A DNA stretch of 64,000 nucleotides from Alisma plantago-aquatica. Taxonomy: Eukaryota; Streptophyta; Magnoliopsida; Alismatales; Alismataceae. This document shows, in pieces, positions 46,831-60,600 of the stretch (within the stretch, counting starts at the first letter, position 1; every line of letters begins with the position of its first letter). The stretch spans positions 344,363,457 through 344,427,456 of the forward strand of contig OY856412.1 of assembly GCA_963693085.1 (NCBI GenBank). Direction: 5' to 3'. Below the pieces are notes generated by a model. The model saw nothing but the letters and a program-made list of their open reading frames with translations. It had not been told where the DNA came from and searched no databases. A program made the translations under genes and the position numbers.

Positions 46831-48411
46831 ATAAATTTGAATACCTCTTCATTTTGGTATGTGAGACCAAACAAAGACATGCCATACTTGATGTGCAAGA
46901 TCTTACAAGAAGTAAAAGCCCTCATAGGAGGACGGAGATGGACAAGGTGGATCAAGAGTTGTTGGAGCTTTAGTCTACATTTTAATTTATCTTAACCCAA
47001 TGGGAATGTAATCAAGTTAGTAGAGCTACTATTTCATCATGCCATTAAATAGAAACATTTACTTTAAATCATATTGTATGACAAGGATGATGTATCAATA
47101 AAGTGAGATATTAATGTTTCTGTTTGAATGATATGATCTTGCATGGCAACGGAAAATATATGGTCTTTGTATGAAATTGTTTGAGATTAATGCTTATAAT
47201 GTTAATGCTAAAATATTATAATTGATTACTCAAGACTATAATTAGTAATAGTCATATTGGATGTACATATAAGAAATGCATGTCTAGAATACATATTGAT
47301 GCTAATCTAGATTCCCTTGGTTGTTGGACCTAAGGAAACATGCACAACTTTAATTACGCACAAAGTGGCATAACATCCTTCACTAGATGTAGTGGAAGAT
47401 AAGCCTTCCATCAGACCTCATACATGTGATGCATGAAGATCTTACAGAATGAATTTTATAGATAATTACTTATACCTCATATTCATTTACTGGTAATATT
47501 GTGAACTAGCATGATAGACCCTTTCAACAATGACGAATTAGATGGCAAATCTTATGAGATAAGGATCAAGACCTATGAGATAGTTATTAAATGTTTCACA
47601 TTGGATGTTTGAGCACATACAATAGCAATTTGTTGAAGGATTTCAACACAGAATGATTGAATGAGAGAGAATCCAAATTGGTCTCTCATGAACCATAATT
47701 TCCCATTATTGTAATGAATGGAAATGGCACGATTAAGATGCCATAGGATATAACAATGGATCTATCATGAAATCTATAAATGCACTTATCCCGTTTAATA
47801 TTGTATGTAGACATGACAAGATGATTTCAATAACGGTTATTGGCATGTCATTAAAGGTACCCATTATTACTTGAGAAATACTTCTGAATAGATTGCTAGT
47901 CAATAAGAATACTAATAAAATGAAGAGTTGGGTGTAAAGGGTTAAATCGATGCAAGCTTCTGAAATGACAAAAATGATAGAAAATTAAAATATATTTGAT
48001 TTAAAAGGAGAAATGTTTTTAGTTGGAAGGGTTCTGAACTAATGCCATCAATTTTATTCTACAACAGAAGCCAAGTATACTTGTTTTGTGAATGCAGAGT
48101 GATGCTATATGGATCTAAAGGTTAATATGATGAACTTATAGATGTTCCATCCATTTATAACTGAGTATTGATACTGTGATATTAATTGAGCTAATTGTCA
48201 GGAAAGGAATATCAGATGCCATATTACGGAAGTTCCATCTCATATGAGAAATCATACACCAAGTACATAAGGAAACATGCAATATACCGACTAAAAGCAA
48301 TGTGTTGCTTAATCTGTTATATAATAAGTAGCACAACAAAAGTGTGGTGAACATGTTTAGGTCACCAAGAATATACTTCATGAGTGATTGCCTCTAAGTG
48401 CAAGTGGGAGT
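46831..48411 (+). pseudogene. Copia-3 pol remnant
   Basis: About 1.6 kb, shorter still than in copia-1. A late RNase H fragment (STTEAKY near 48054) is recognisable. The stretch after gag (47040-47150) matches the copia-1 post-gag non-coding segment. The tract aagtgggagt precedes the 3' LTR. Confidence 0.72.
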
Positions 48412-50581
48412 TGGTTGGTATGACATGCCCATTAGCAAATAATGTGATGATTGAAATGGCATATACCATAAAGGATTTTATTAGTACTCATAATGGCAAG
48501 CTTCCAATTGATTATGTATCATTCAGTTGTGAGATAATGAGGAAATGTTATGAATGTCTTAAGAATGACAATACTCAACGAAATATGTCTTCAAGTACAT
48601 GACTTGGAGGATAAAATCATAATGTTAAGAGTGTTTACATTCTTATTATGTCACTGGTTGGTTGCTACTGTGGAATGTAGATAGACACCAATAACACATA
48701 AGACTCGAGTGTGGGTTGGTTTATGAAACAATCTCATTAGTCATGATATGGAAATATCAAACCAAGCACATAGATACATGTTATAGAAACATGTATCAGA
48801 ATGACCCACCATGGGAATGGTCATAGTCATCTGTCATAGTGAAGGTGGTGGTTGTGATTCTTAGACCTAAAATCACTACACTCATCACATGTTGTTGGGA
48901 ATGCTTAGGCATCATCAAACATAGTCCTGAAACATGGGTAGTTATAACAGTGATTATTGGTTGGCTTTGACACATGGGGATAGGTTGTGAGTGATAGAGA
49001 TGGCATTTGTACCTCCTATTGGAGATTTATATCCTGGCCACTTGATAAGTGAGAATGAGAAACTCATGCACATGCACATGTGAATCAATATATGATATTG
49101 AGGTCACATTAACTTAGATAGTCTACTCTTGGTTTAAGGTACATGGATTGAACATGGAGAGGATGATGATTTCACCCATCAAGTTCATCCTAGATATCTA
49201 TGATAAAGGAATTATACAATCACTACAACACCTACACAGATTATAGGTTGAAGTTGTTCTCCTACTTTCCATTCACTTGGGTAGCATTGTTGTTCGACTA
49301 GGCACCACTTCGTGCTTTTGCTATAATTAGTTAGTTATGGACATTCATTGCCAACATGATATAGGACCTATAGGTCACACACACATGAACTCATCTAGAA
49401 GAAGATTTTGATCTTGAATGATGATTGGATTGATTACTAAAGTGTTTAGGTATTCAATTCACGCTAAAGATTGGCTGAATGCACTGTCAAATGACCATAT
49501 CATAGGGTGAGATAACCTTTTGGGCAGCCAAACGAGTGTTTCAATTATTGAGATGGTCATTTGGGTGAAAATGAATTCACTAGATCTGGCCAATCTGAGG
49601 TGTGAACCAACTGGTTCATTCTGATGAATTGATTGACTCTGCTCGTCTCACGAGACGATTGTCTATGTGAGTGATATGTGCATCTAACCTATGTGATATG
49701 GCTTACTTTAGGGAAAATGAATGTTCTGGAAGTTTTTCGAACTTGTTTTGATCGAAAAATACTTGTGGTCCAAGGAATTAATATTTAGCATTAATTGGAA
49801 GCAAATTGTCAATTTCATATGTGATTTGGAAACTACCAATCGAACATTTGGCAGTGTGAGATGAGACCAGACAACTGTCTGGGTCACCATATGACGATTT
49901 CATAACTTGTAGGTTGTTAATATTCAAGATCATCTACTCCCTTCCACTCCCATATGGATCCTTAATGGACTGGGAACTATGACCCTAACCTCACCTATAA
50001 ATAGAGGGGTATTGGGGGCTTCCTAGAGGACAACACAGACAATTGAGAATCAGTTTCTCTGAAAAAAATTTTCCTCACTGGTTGTGGTAACCAAGAGAGC
50101 CCAATCAATTCCTACCTGACTATGAAGGGATAGCTATGGGAGAGAAACAGCTAAGAATCGATTTTGTGGGAGAGAAAGTTGGTGACTAGTACGCCAACGG
50201 TAGGGACAAATCCTTCATGTCCATTCTAGATGAATGACAAGAGTTCTAGTCCATCTGTGGACTACGCTAGAGCTACGTAGGACTCCTTTGTATAATGCTA
50301 GGAGAGAAAAGTCAGCATGTAGTCCATGGCAAGACCCCATGAGTCGTTGCAAAAGTTGTCATGTTCATTGTTCGTGGTGGAGACCAGGAGCTACACAACC
50401 ACTATCCAAGAGAAAATGGTATATAGTTTCATTAAAGCTGGACTTGCTACAAGATCAGGTATAACTCGTTAAACCACCCTTCCTATTTCGTAGTAGTTAA
50501 CATGATCTTGTTGTTATGGGAAAATGGATAGATACAATTTTTTGTTTCCAATGCTATATTATGTGTCTGTATTTCCCAACA
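48412..50581 (+). repeat. Copia-3 3' LTR
   Basis: It starts tggttggtatg (one extra g compared with tgttgg) and ends ttcccaaca. A TATA box lies at 49995-50004. It is homologous to 42343-44543. Confidence 0.82.
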
Positions 50582-51835
50582 ATTACTCCATCTAAGGAGT
50601 CATTCCACATGAATCCATGGTTCAAGGAGTCGTTGACATGAAAGAGAAAGGAGATTAACGACCTTTGGATGCTTTTAGGTATGGTTGGTATTGCAATTAG
50701 AGTGCATGGGTGAAGAATAATAAATGACAGGGAGGAATCCAGTAGATTGTAAAGCAGGGAAGTGGGGTCTTGGCATCAATGGTGATCTTCTAGGGTTAGA
50801 GGATCAACCACTAACTAATATTAGTTTTCTATAGGTCAGACTAGAGGGCATGCCATGGAGGACTCCTCTTATGTTCCCTCCATTCATGATGGGTTCTTCG
50901 TGATATCTTTTAAGGTTCCAAAGATCTACAAATATCCACATCAACAACAGATGTTCTAGAAGGGGGGTCGGTAGTAGAGGGACATCATTTGGTTAGATTA
51001 TAGATTGTCATGTTGCAGAGGATATTATGTTGAGATCATATTCCTGGGGCGAGTTGCATGTCTATGAAATGATATTAAGACTTTTGGTGATTGCATCTGG
51101 TGAGGGAATGATATATGTAGGTTATCAATGGGATCAACAGTTGGAGGAAGGGTCTTAGATGACTGGGGTCCAAGACTGTGATCAGAGGTGATGTAGTTGA
51201 CCTTTGTGGATATCCTCTCAGGTTTATTAGTGTTCACATTGCGGACAAGCTCGATGGTTTATATACGGAGGTTGAAATCATGACTCTAAGGCATGGAGAG
51301 ACGTCATGGCTTGTTTAATAATGTAACAAGGGTCTTCAACATATTAGTATAGGGTCACGAAGCCATTAACACCTGATTGTCCATTATCGTCAAGCTGTAA
51401 TTGTTTTGATGGTGGGTCATCACTTGGTTGAAGAGGTGAAATAGTGTTTGTAAGTTATCTAACAAAAGAGTCCACATGAAACTAAGACGGTAACTCTCAT
51501 CTAGAGTTCATATAAGGGTCCAAAGATGAAATGGTGGCAATTTGGTATGGAAGAAAAGATTTGTTGCCGACCTTCTATAATCATGGACACTAATTTAGAG
51601 CTTTAGGGTTGATGGAGGGTTAGGGAAGGTCCTCCCTAATTTAATCTTGTTAATTAAATATGTTTAATTCATATTTTCTTCTAATTTATTTATATCTTAA
51701 GTTACAAATTTTTTTTCCATACAAATTTAAACATAACTCTAGTTTTAAGTAAACTATATAATAGAAATTGGGGTACCTACAGTTATATCTCTAGTTTGGT
51801 TCTAAGGGTTATTATTGTAGTATGATTCAGAATTC
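50582..51835. repeat. Unidentified 1.2-kb direct repeat, copy 1
   Basis: The region is homologous over its length to 53505-54690, with shared phrases such as cacatgaatccatggttc (50608 and 53531) and ccactaactaatattagt-like text (50808 and 53731). It shows no clear coding signal, no TG...CA ends and no primer site, so it is not proven to be an LTR. Its left end is cut by copia-3 and copia-2. Confidence 0.7.
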
Positions 51836-53489
51836 ATAGCTTTTTTGTATTTAATATTTGTTTTCATTAATTCCAAGCTCTTTTAATAAAAATCATAGCT
51901 ACTCCATGACTATGATGTTGAAAGAGATTAATGATTCAAAATGTGAAAGTTGGAATCGAGAATAGTTCATGAATATGATTTTGAGGGTTTGATTGTAAAT
52001 ATCTGCAAATGAGGACAATAATTACATTTAGACAGTATATTCAATAAAAGGCTAATAATTTTTTTATCAAACACCATGATAAATCGATCAAATTACTAGA
52101 CTTGATTTAGAAGTAATTATATCATTGTAGATAATATCATGTTAGGAAAATTAAAATATAATACCTCAACATAGATTTAGTACTCTAAATCTAGTATGTT
52201 ACTACAAAACTTTACTAATCACTAAATATACCAACACCAATGTACCAATCATTTCATCTATTTCACTCCCTCCTTTTCTAACCTTAATCTACTGCCACAA
52301 GGACGATTGTTTACTAGAAGATTTGATTTATCATTACATAAAAAGTAAAATAAATAATCAATAGAAACTCAAAAGAATGAGAATATTACATGAATACAAC
52401 ATATGATATAGGCATGTAAGACAACATTGATAGTAACTAACCTTTGCGTACCCATGGTATAGAATATCATATGAACATCCCATAGATCTTGGGCTAAATC
52501 ATGATCTTTAAAAACTAATATGTGAATTAATTTTAGAAATAAATAAATCAAGAGAAGGATCATGAAGGTAAAAATGGTAGAACCAAAAGACGATTAATAT
52601 TTAGATAAGGTGCAAAATCAGGTTGCACACAAGGATCAAAGATGCAATTTTCTCCAGAATCAAGAAAGAAAGAATCTACTATAGATATTTGATATTTATT
52701 GGCATGCAAATAACTTTCTAAGCACTTATTAGGTGAAAATACCATTTTACATCTTGGATAAAATAATCACTTCTTATTGTTGTAATAACTTATCCTAATC
52801 TTTATATTCAATCCCATTAGTTGTTACCTTTTGTGCCTCTATTAACATATGACATTCAAATCATTATTCATATTCATTGTATACATGATTCATATAATCA
52901 TATGTTACATAGTACCCATTATGTATTAAACTAGTATAGGCCACACACATTTGCATGTATATGTTTGTATTTTGAAAATATTATCATATATTTATGGCAA
53001 CAAAAGTACATAGTTATAACTAGAATTATTTTAATCCATTACATTTGATTTCTCCTTATATATCCCATGATATTATTATTTTATACAATATCTTCTTTAT
53101 TAAATATGAGATCTAAATTCCATGCATCATTAATGAGGGTAGTCAACTCTAGTTTGAATCTTTGATTGAATTAGAAATATGCCTTGATCTTATTTATTTC
53201 TTAATGACACATCGATTTATTATATAATTACTATAGGCTAGGTATATACACATGTGTGTTAATCGATGTGAAACTTTCAGTTATCTTTGGATTTACTTGA
53301 TTTGTTACCCATTTATCTAGGTCTCTATTTTCCAACCCTACCGATTTCAATTACTAATCTATTTGGTTTCATACTACAAGAGAAATTGAATAAGGGTCAA
53401 TGAGTACTTATAGACAAATCGACATGGATTTTATTCATTACTTGTTCCTAGATTTAGGGGTTTTATGACAGTCTACTTCACCAATTCCT
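51836..53489. other. AT-rich spacer between the unidentified repeats
   Basis: 1.65 kb of AT-rich sequence has only short ORFs (up to 64 codons) and no recognisable domain, RNA gene or element end. If the flanking repeats are LTRs, this would be the internal region of a small non-autonomous element. No primer site or polypurine tract was found to support that. Confidence 0.4.
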
Positions 53490-54692
53490 CATCATCATAC
53501 CTCTTGTGACTCCATTTCTTGAGTCATCCCACATGAATCCATGGTTCGAGGAGGTTTTGACATGAAATAGCAGGTAGATTGATGACATGTGTATGATTTT
53601 AGTTTTAGATGGTGTTGTAGTTAGAGTGCAAAGGTGAATAAGAACAAATGAGAGGGACGAGTCTAGCAAATTATACATCAAGGAGGTGAGGTCTTGGCAT
53701 CAATGGTGATCTTGTAAGATTCGAAAGTCGACAACTAACTAATATTGGTTTGTTGCAAACTGGACTTGAAGGATTGCGGTGGAGGACTGCTCTTGTGTTC
53801 CCTCCATTCATTATGGGGTCATCATGCGATCTTTTGAGGTTCTAAAGATCTACATATCTTCACATTGATGATAGATGTTCAATCAAGGGGTTTGGGAGAG
53901 GAGGGACATTGCTTGGTTGGTTAGTGATTGGCCTGCTAGTGAGGATATCAGAGCTGAGATCATATGCCAGCATGAGTTGTTGGTCTGGCAAACAATACTA
54001 AGGATTCTAGTGATCTGATCTGACGAGGGGAATATATATGTAGGTTATCGATGGGATTAGGATGTGGAGGAAGAGTCGTATATGGTTGGGGTCCTAGGCG
54101 GTGAGTGCAAGTAATGATGTAGACCTTTGTGGATGTCTTCTAGGGTTCATTAGTGTTCAGATTATGGATAGAGGTGCCGCTTTATATAAGTAGGTAGAAA
54201 TCATGACTCTAAGGCATGGAGAGATGTCCATTATCGTCAAGCTCCTGTTGCTTTAATGGTGGGTCATGCCTTGGTTGAAGAGGGGAAGCAATGTGTGTAG
54301 GTTTGGTAACTGAAGAGTCCACATGAAACTGAAGGTGGTAACACTCATCTAGAGATTGGGTAGGGGTCTAGAGTTGATTTGGTGGCAATTTGGTTTGGAA
54401 GAAACACGTGGTTGTTGCTACCATTTTGTAATGATGTCCATTGAATCTGAGTTGTAGGGTTGGTGGATGTTTAGTAAAGGTCCTCTCTAGTTTGGCCTTT
54501 TTAATTACATAGGTTTTAATTCATATTTACTTCTAATTTTTATATCCCTTAAGTTATAGTTTTATTTCCCTTAAAAAATAAAACACAACTCTAACTATTA
54601 GTGAACTATATAATAGAAATAGGAGTGCCTATAGTTATATCTCTAATTCTGTCTCTATAGGTTATCATCATAGTATGATTCATAATGTACAT
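53490..54692. repeat. Unidentified 1.2-kb direct repeat, copy 2
   Basis: This is the partner of 50582-51835. It includes the text acctcttgtgactcc (53499 onward), which shows what copy 1 looked like before copia-3 inserted. It ends where the Tekay-like LTR begins, preceded by tacat (54688-54692), the expected left target duplication of that element. Confidence 0.7.
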
Positions 54693-55495
54693 TATTATAA
54701 CCCCATTTTTGCAAACCATGTAATGAGATTGTAAATCTCCTTTTAAAAGATAAATGAAATCAATGGTTGATTTTTTTGTTTGAGTTCAATGATTCATTCT
54801 TATCAGCCTTGTTTGTTTTCTTAGTGGGCTTTATTGGCTATTAAGCCCAATTGAAATAAAAAGAAAAACGAATGTATTTAAATAAATAAGAAAATGGATA
54901 AGAGATAAGGAAAAGGCAAAGGAATATTTCCTAAGATGGGATTTCATGCCTTTAGGGTTCCTTGAGGTCCAAGGAATCCAAGATGATAAGATAATGGAAA
55001 AAAAGAGGAAATGTCAATTAATTTGGTTTTATTAATGAATAAATTGCATATAAAGGAAACACCCTTTTCCTATATTATTTGGGTTTCAAATTTGGTACCC
55101 GAGTAGATAATGCAAAGATAGAGTTTCCTCTAAAATTTGAGTGAAAAATAATAAACGAGGAGAGAGATACGATTTTCCCAAGTTTCCTTGTTAAGTACCC
55201 TTTTTAATTCGGTTTTAAGAAAATAGAATCAGGGGAGCGATGCCAGCCGTTGGATGCCCCGCGTGGTCCAGGAGATCACGAATCCAAGGGCGGCTACTCA
55301 TTACCTACCCCGATTCACAGAAGGAAAGGGAGAGGAAAAAGGAATCTGAGTTTCTTGCACTCGGTGCTTTAAATCGATCAACAGATGAGTTCATCATCTT
55401 CGGGAGATTGTTCCGAAGAATCTAGACCCTATTTTTGGGTGTTTTGGTCGCCGATTGGGAGAGTCCTCAATCCAAAATGACTTCTCCTTCAACCT

Positions 55496-55504
55496 AATAT
55501 ATAG
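55496..55504 (+). promoter_or_regulatory. TATA-like box of Tekay-like LTR
   Basis: aatatatag is followed by gggaggg. It sits at the edge of the GC-richer part of the LTR. No second LTR copy covers it, so conservation cannot be checked. Confidence 0.35.
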
Positions 55505-56876
55505 GGGAGGGTTTGTGAGGGCACCGACATCACAACTCTCAATCCCAAAGACTTCGAAGAGTGATGAGGAGTGGTTTAGCGAGTTCAATTCTAGAAATCC
55601 CCCTGATCTCCCCCCTCTTTGACCTGTCGACCTCGCCGGAGAGTCGTCGGCTTGCTAGCGGTGAAGGAATGAAGTCACCACCAATTGAAAGGTCAGGTCG
55701 TATCATGAAGTGTGGATGGAGCTACTGGACCTATCAACATGATCGCAGACGTGCAAACGGCCGGAGTCAACCCCTGAGTTGACTCAGCCAGCCTGCTTGC
55801 GAGCCTACCTGAGATTGATGAAGACAAGGGTAAAAGACCCCTTTGCCCTCACGCTTGTTTTAGCCAGCTATGGGCATTCTCACCCAATCCATTAGTTTAA
55901 TCGCAAGAGAAACGAGTGAATAATGGGCCATTGGATTTCACGTGGTTCAGTGGACCACGGATCGGACGGCCTACAATTTTCTAAGCAATAATAGATAATT
56001 CAGAAAAGTGATTTTCTTTACAAAAATCATAACTATTGCTAGGAAGCTCTTATGAATAAAGTTAATATATGAAAGTTGCTTAGAAACATACGAGGAACAC
56101 CATAAAAATAGCTTGGAAACCTTGTTTTATTCCTAATAGCAAACGTATGCTCAGTTAATGAAATGTTCTTTGAAATTAGGTTAAAAACCCTAATTGAGAT
56201 TAATGGTTGAGTCTATGATGGTTAATTGGTTAAATTGAGTAATAGTAACCTTTTGAATTATAATGGTAGACTTGAACCTATTCTAGATGAATAATTTCAT
56301 GTTTTAGGGTTTTAAACCAAGTATGAATGATAATACATTTAGAAACCCTAATTTAGGGTAAAAAGTGGAAAAACCATGTTTATTTTGGATTATGTAAATA
56401 TATTATTAAATAATCATCCTAAGCCTGTTAGGAGTGCTAAGATGAGAAAGTTAAGGTTTTTATGTAGTTTTGTTGAATTAGGGTTTATAATACTAAAAGT
56501 GGAGGCAAAACCCTAATTTCAAAGGAAACCCTAAAATTGGAATAGAAATTCTGAGAAACAAGATGGGTTTTATTAAATCTTGCTAAAAGGAAATTTGTAT
56601 ATTTATTTCAGGATTCCTTTGTATACTTGCTTGCTTGGTTGGGTTTTCTCTACTTGATTGATTCTGTCTCAAAATCTGCAATCACATGTATGTGGTTACG
56701 CTTATGAATATATCAAACTAGTTTTCTGAGGATTCTCGAAGTTTTCATTGGTGGCTTGAATTAAACTATTGGATGAATTTAATTCATGCATACTATAATT
56801 TGGATATGACTATCACCTAAGAAATATGCCTACTAGCTCATATCCTAGTCCCCTATGTAGCTTGATAGATTGACCT

Positions 56877-57012
56877 AGTACATGGCTACCTATGGGGTAG
56901 GTCCATCATGTCATTGTATGACTTAGTACATGGCTACCTATGGGGTAGCTCCATCATGTCATTGTATGACTTAGTACATGGCTACCTATGGGGTAGGTCC
57001 ATCAAGTCAACA
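56877..57012 (+). repeat. 48-bp tandem repeat, 3 units
   Basis: Units begin agtacatggctacctatggg at 56877, 56925 and 56973 and are almost identical. The array lies in the last third of the LTR. Confidence 0.88.
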
Positions 57013-57609
57013 TGAGTCAGAGATTGGGTTACTTTGGGTAGGGCCACGTGACTCCACAACCCTAAGTAATGGTTAAATGTGAGGTAGGACCATGGAGGTA
57101 AGGATCCATCATATGAGAGAGGTAGCATCCAAGTCCACTGCAGGGACAACACAGAGATAAGGGGATAGGTATGGATTGAGTAGTATTGCTTAAAACATAA
57201 CCTTGATTGTTAAATGATATTTGGTTGCTTACATTGTTATCATAGTTTCATTATTGTTTCCCCCACATATCGGCATATTCATTTATGCTGACTGACGTTT
57301 TGTTTTTCAGTGTTTTAGGTACAAATTGAAAAGGACAAACAGTAAAATGGCATATTGTGAAAACAATAAATAAATTGCAAGGAGGATTAGTGAGAACATA
57401 GTCTAGATGTGGACAGATGTTAGATATCCAAGTTTTTCAAAAAAAGTACGCAAAGTCTTATTTTATTCCAGCTTTCAGTATTGTCATGGTAGAATTTTAT
57501 AATTATTACTGATTATTTGTCGAACCTTTGATCTAGGAAATTGGGATAACGGCTCTGACCTCATAGTCTCACTTAATTGAGGGTTACTGGGAGGTGGGGT
57601 CATTACATG

Positions 57610-57621
57610 TGGTATCAGAGC
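57610..57621 (+). other. Primer-binding site of Tekay-like element (tRNA-iMet)
   Basis: tggtatcagagc lies two bases after the LTR end (57607). It is the same type as at 2775 and 34891. Confidence 0.85.
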
Positions 57622-60600
57622 ATTGGTTCCTCACTTAATCTTTAGTAATTATTAAATATTACAAATTCCATAGAACTGAGGGAGTTATTAGAGGATTTTC
57701 TGAAAGACATAGGTGTCTAGAAAAGGATCACGTACGGGGGATGGCAATATTTTCCTCCGCACAGCTAGTCAGAATACGAGGACTCTCGAATCTGTGTGAC
57801 TACCTAGCAAATTTCTTAGGATCTGACTCAAAATAAGATACCTTTAGGACTCTCTCACCTATTTTCATCCCTTCTCAACCCTAATTCTGTTAATATCATA
57901 AGGTTTAGGGTGTTCTCTCTCCTCCTCACCCTATTGAGGATAGGGTATGCATGATTAGGTTAAGGAATCCTCCACCAAAATTAATAAAAAGCATGTAAAT
58001 AAGATGTCATGGACATAAGCTTAATAGTTTAAGTGTAAACTAAAGAATAGCTACATGATTATGTCGTATGACATGTGTTGTCATGAGAAACTTGAGGTTA
58101 GACCCTCTAGTCAGGAGGACGAGTACAGAGTTGGTGTTGGAGGTAGAGATCTCCATTAAAGGTATAGACCTGGTACATCCTCTGAGGATGATGCTAACCC
58201 TAACCCTAAGTGGTGGTTAGAGAGGGATGACATGATAGATTAGATGTCATGGTAGACCATGTGTGTGGGTGGACATGCTTTTAGTTTGGATACCCATGAC
58301 GATATGAGCCATGTGAGGTTGGTTGACCTAGTATCTTTGGTGACCCAACCCTGGGAAGGGTCATGTATGTCAGGGTGAAGGATAATTCCTCCATTGATGA
58401 TGTTAGTGATGACCATGTAGAAACCCTATGAGCTTATATGAGCATAATAAAGTTGCACCCAACGTACATTAGTAGGGTTGACAGTAGGCTAAAACCATGG
58501 CCAAGAGAGTATGTTGGATATCTTATGAGATAAGCATGAAGAGTTTTAGATAATCTTGGGCGAACATAGGTTTCTCTCATTTAGGTGTACGCTTGTGAGC
58601 TTGATTTACCTTAGAGAGAGGACCTCCAGTAGTATGGTTGTTGTAGAGTTAAGCTCTAGAGAGAGAGAGAGTAAGGCCAGAGCTAGAAGGTTGGAAGTTT
58701 AGAATCAGGGCTAGGAGAAACCCTGAGAAGTTGAGGATGATGTGACCTAAGAGGATGGTTGTGGTTTCCTCATGCATGATCCCTAGAGGCTGATGGTATC
58801 TTGGTTGCCTTTAGAGGAACCAAAACCTAGAGAGAGGATGCGACTACTGGTACCTATGTGCCTATGGTATAGGTGTTCAACTTTTAGGGATAGGAGGAAG
58901 AGTTCCTTAGATGATGAAGAGGTTTAGTAACAAGCTGTGAGGCCTTATACTTAGTTGGTTGTCCTTGAGGAGGACTCCACCCTGCGGTGTTATTCAAGTG
59001 GAATGATAATTGGAAGTGCATGCCGCACCTTGTACATGCTTGGTATGTGGTTATAGGGTTGATCATGCAGTTGGACATCAAAAAGGTGAACCTAGGGTTC
59101 CTATACCTAAGAGGGGGAGTAGTAGTGTTGGGTGTACCTAATGCTCATGAATAGATTTGAGTTTCCATTGATTTGAGCATGGAACCCCTCATGTTTGGAG
59201 GAAAAGGAAACCCCTTGGTTGAGGTGTATGTTTGTTGAACCCATGACCTATAAGTTGGTGACATGGGAAGGTATGATCTTGGTCCAATATTGAGGAATGA
59301 GAACAAGTATGACCTATCATGAAGACCTGGCATGGTTTAGTAGGTGGTATGCTTACTAGCTACGTGCCATAGTAGCTTGAAAGGGTTAAGCATGCTCGTG
59401 TGGATATAAACCTGAGACATAAGGACATTTGTGACCTTTGTTATCGAGATGTAGTTTCCTCCCATCCTGGGAGCAGACCCTTTTGTAGGGTATGAATCAA
59501 CTTTTGTTGGGTTTGAGGAAACCCTAAGAGGTCTCATAGGATCTTGAGAAGCTAATTGAAAAGTACATAGTATGAGAATGAACCTATAGACCCATAGATA
59601 GCATCTCTAAGTGCATGTGGATGTGCTACCATGGAGGTAATAGATATGGGACTTGACCAAGGTAGGCAGGTCACCATGACCCCTATGAAAAGATGAAAGT
59701 CAGGTCGTGAATGCAGAGAGAGATGATGGAGACTTGGGTAAGGTTCTAAGTTGGACATGTACTATGTTAGAATCCAAAGTCTATCCCAGGGTCAGGTAGG
59801 GATAAGACCGATGGATTTAGGAGTTACCTAATTCCCTAGTTGCACATAATCATAGGAATGGGAGGTAACAACTATCATTATCTGAGGGCCATGGGATAGG
59901 AGATCGATCACCTTCATGAATTCATGGGACCGAAAGGGCAGATAAGGAGGACACTCTCTGGATGCATAAGGGAAGAGGGATGACCCCAAAAATGTGGGTA
60001 CCCTACAGACCTAGAGGAGATGACCAAGGATTGTGCGTGGACCCAAGTAGGTTCGAGATCAGTTTTCCATGGAAGTAACTTTGATATCAAGATGATCCTG
60101 ATGTAGAGACATATGTTGCACGTTTCAACTTAGATTTGAAGGTGTACTGGCAATGTGGGATGTACCATCTCTACTCTTGGAATGGGAAGAACTCTATATT
60201 TGGACTGCAGCCAAATGTTTATTTCCTCTTGTTATGGGAGTGAGAGATAGGATAGTACACATGCCATACACCAAGGTTAAAGATGATGTGAGTTGAAACG
60301 TTGCTATAAGGTATGACGATAGAGATGACAATGTACCCGTGTGGAGTGTACGATGTGGTGGTGGTTTAAAAACACCAAGAGAACTAAGGTAGTCATTTTA
60401 TAAGGATGTTCTTATCATGAGCTGTATGGAATATTTGAGTTATACAAGGTTGAGTTCGATAACCAAGAGGATGATCTCTGAGTTTTCTTGATGAAGATAG
60501 ACTTAGAGTCCAAGATGAGATAGTAAGTGGAATACATGGAAGTGTATGTCTTCAACATTACCTAACACATAAGGATGTGAAGTGTTAATGGATGCTCTTG

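Larger units (their letters stand above)
42343..50581 (+). mobile_element. Copia-3: older relative of copia-1, degenerate
   Basis: Same family as copia-1: 5' LTR 42343-44543, primer site, degenerate gag at 45973, pol remnant, 3' LTR 48412-50581. The flanks gttat and attac do not match now. The uninterrupted copy of the target repeat reads gtgac there, so each can be explained as a one-base change from an original gttac. The LTRs are clearly more diverged than those of copia-1. Confidence 0.85.
54693..57607 (+). repeat. Tekay-like 5' LTR
   Basis: The 2915-bp LTR runs from tattataacccc (the G of the usual TG is changed to A) to gtcattaca. About 100 bases at its start match 62109-62208 closely. 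A TATA-like aatatatag lies at 55496-55504. It contains a 48-bp tandem repeat (56877-57012). ORFs near 55240-55780 fall in a GC-richer part and have no recognised similarity. Confidence 0.83.

Noticed and set aside
55240..55782. Short ORFs near 55.2-55.8 kb as a host gene
   Set aside because: They lie inside the Tekay-like LTR, do not join into a spliced frame and have no recognised domain.
58191..58205. Telomere-like ctaaccctaaccctaa
   Set aside because: Only about two units inside a decayed gag region. It is too short for an interstitial telomere array.
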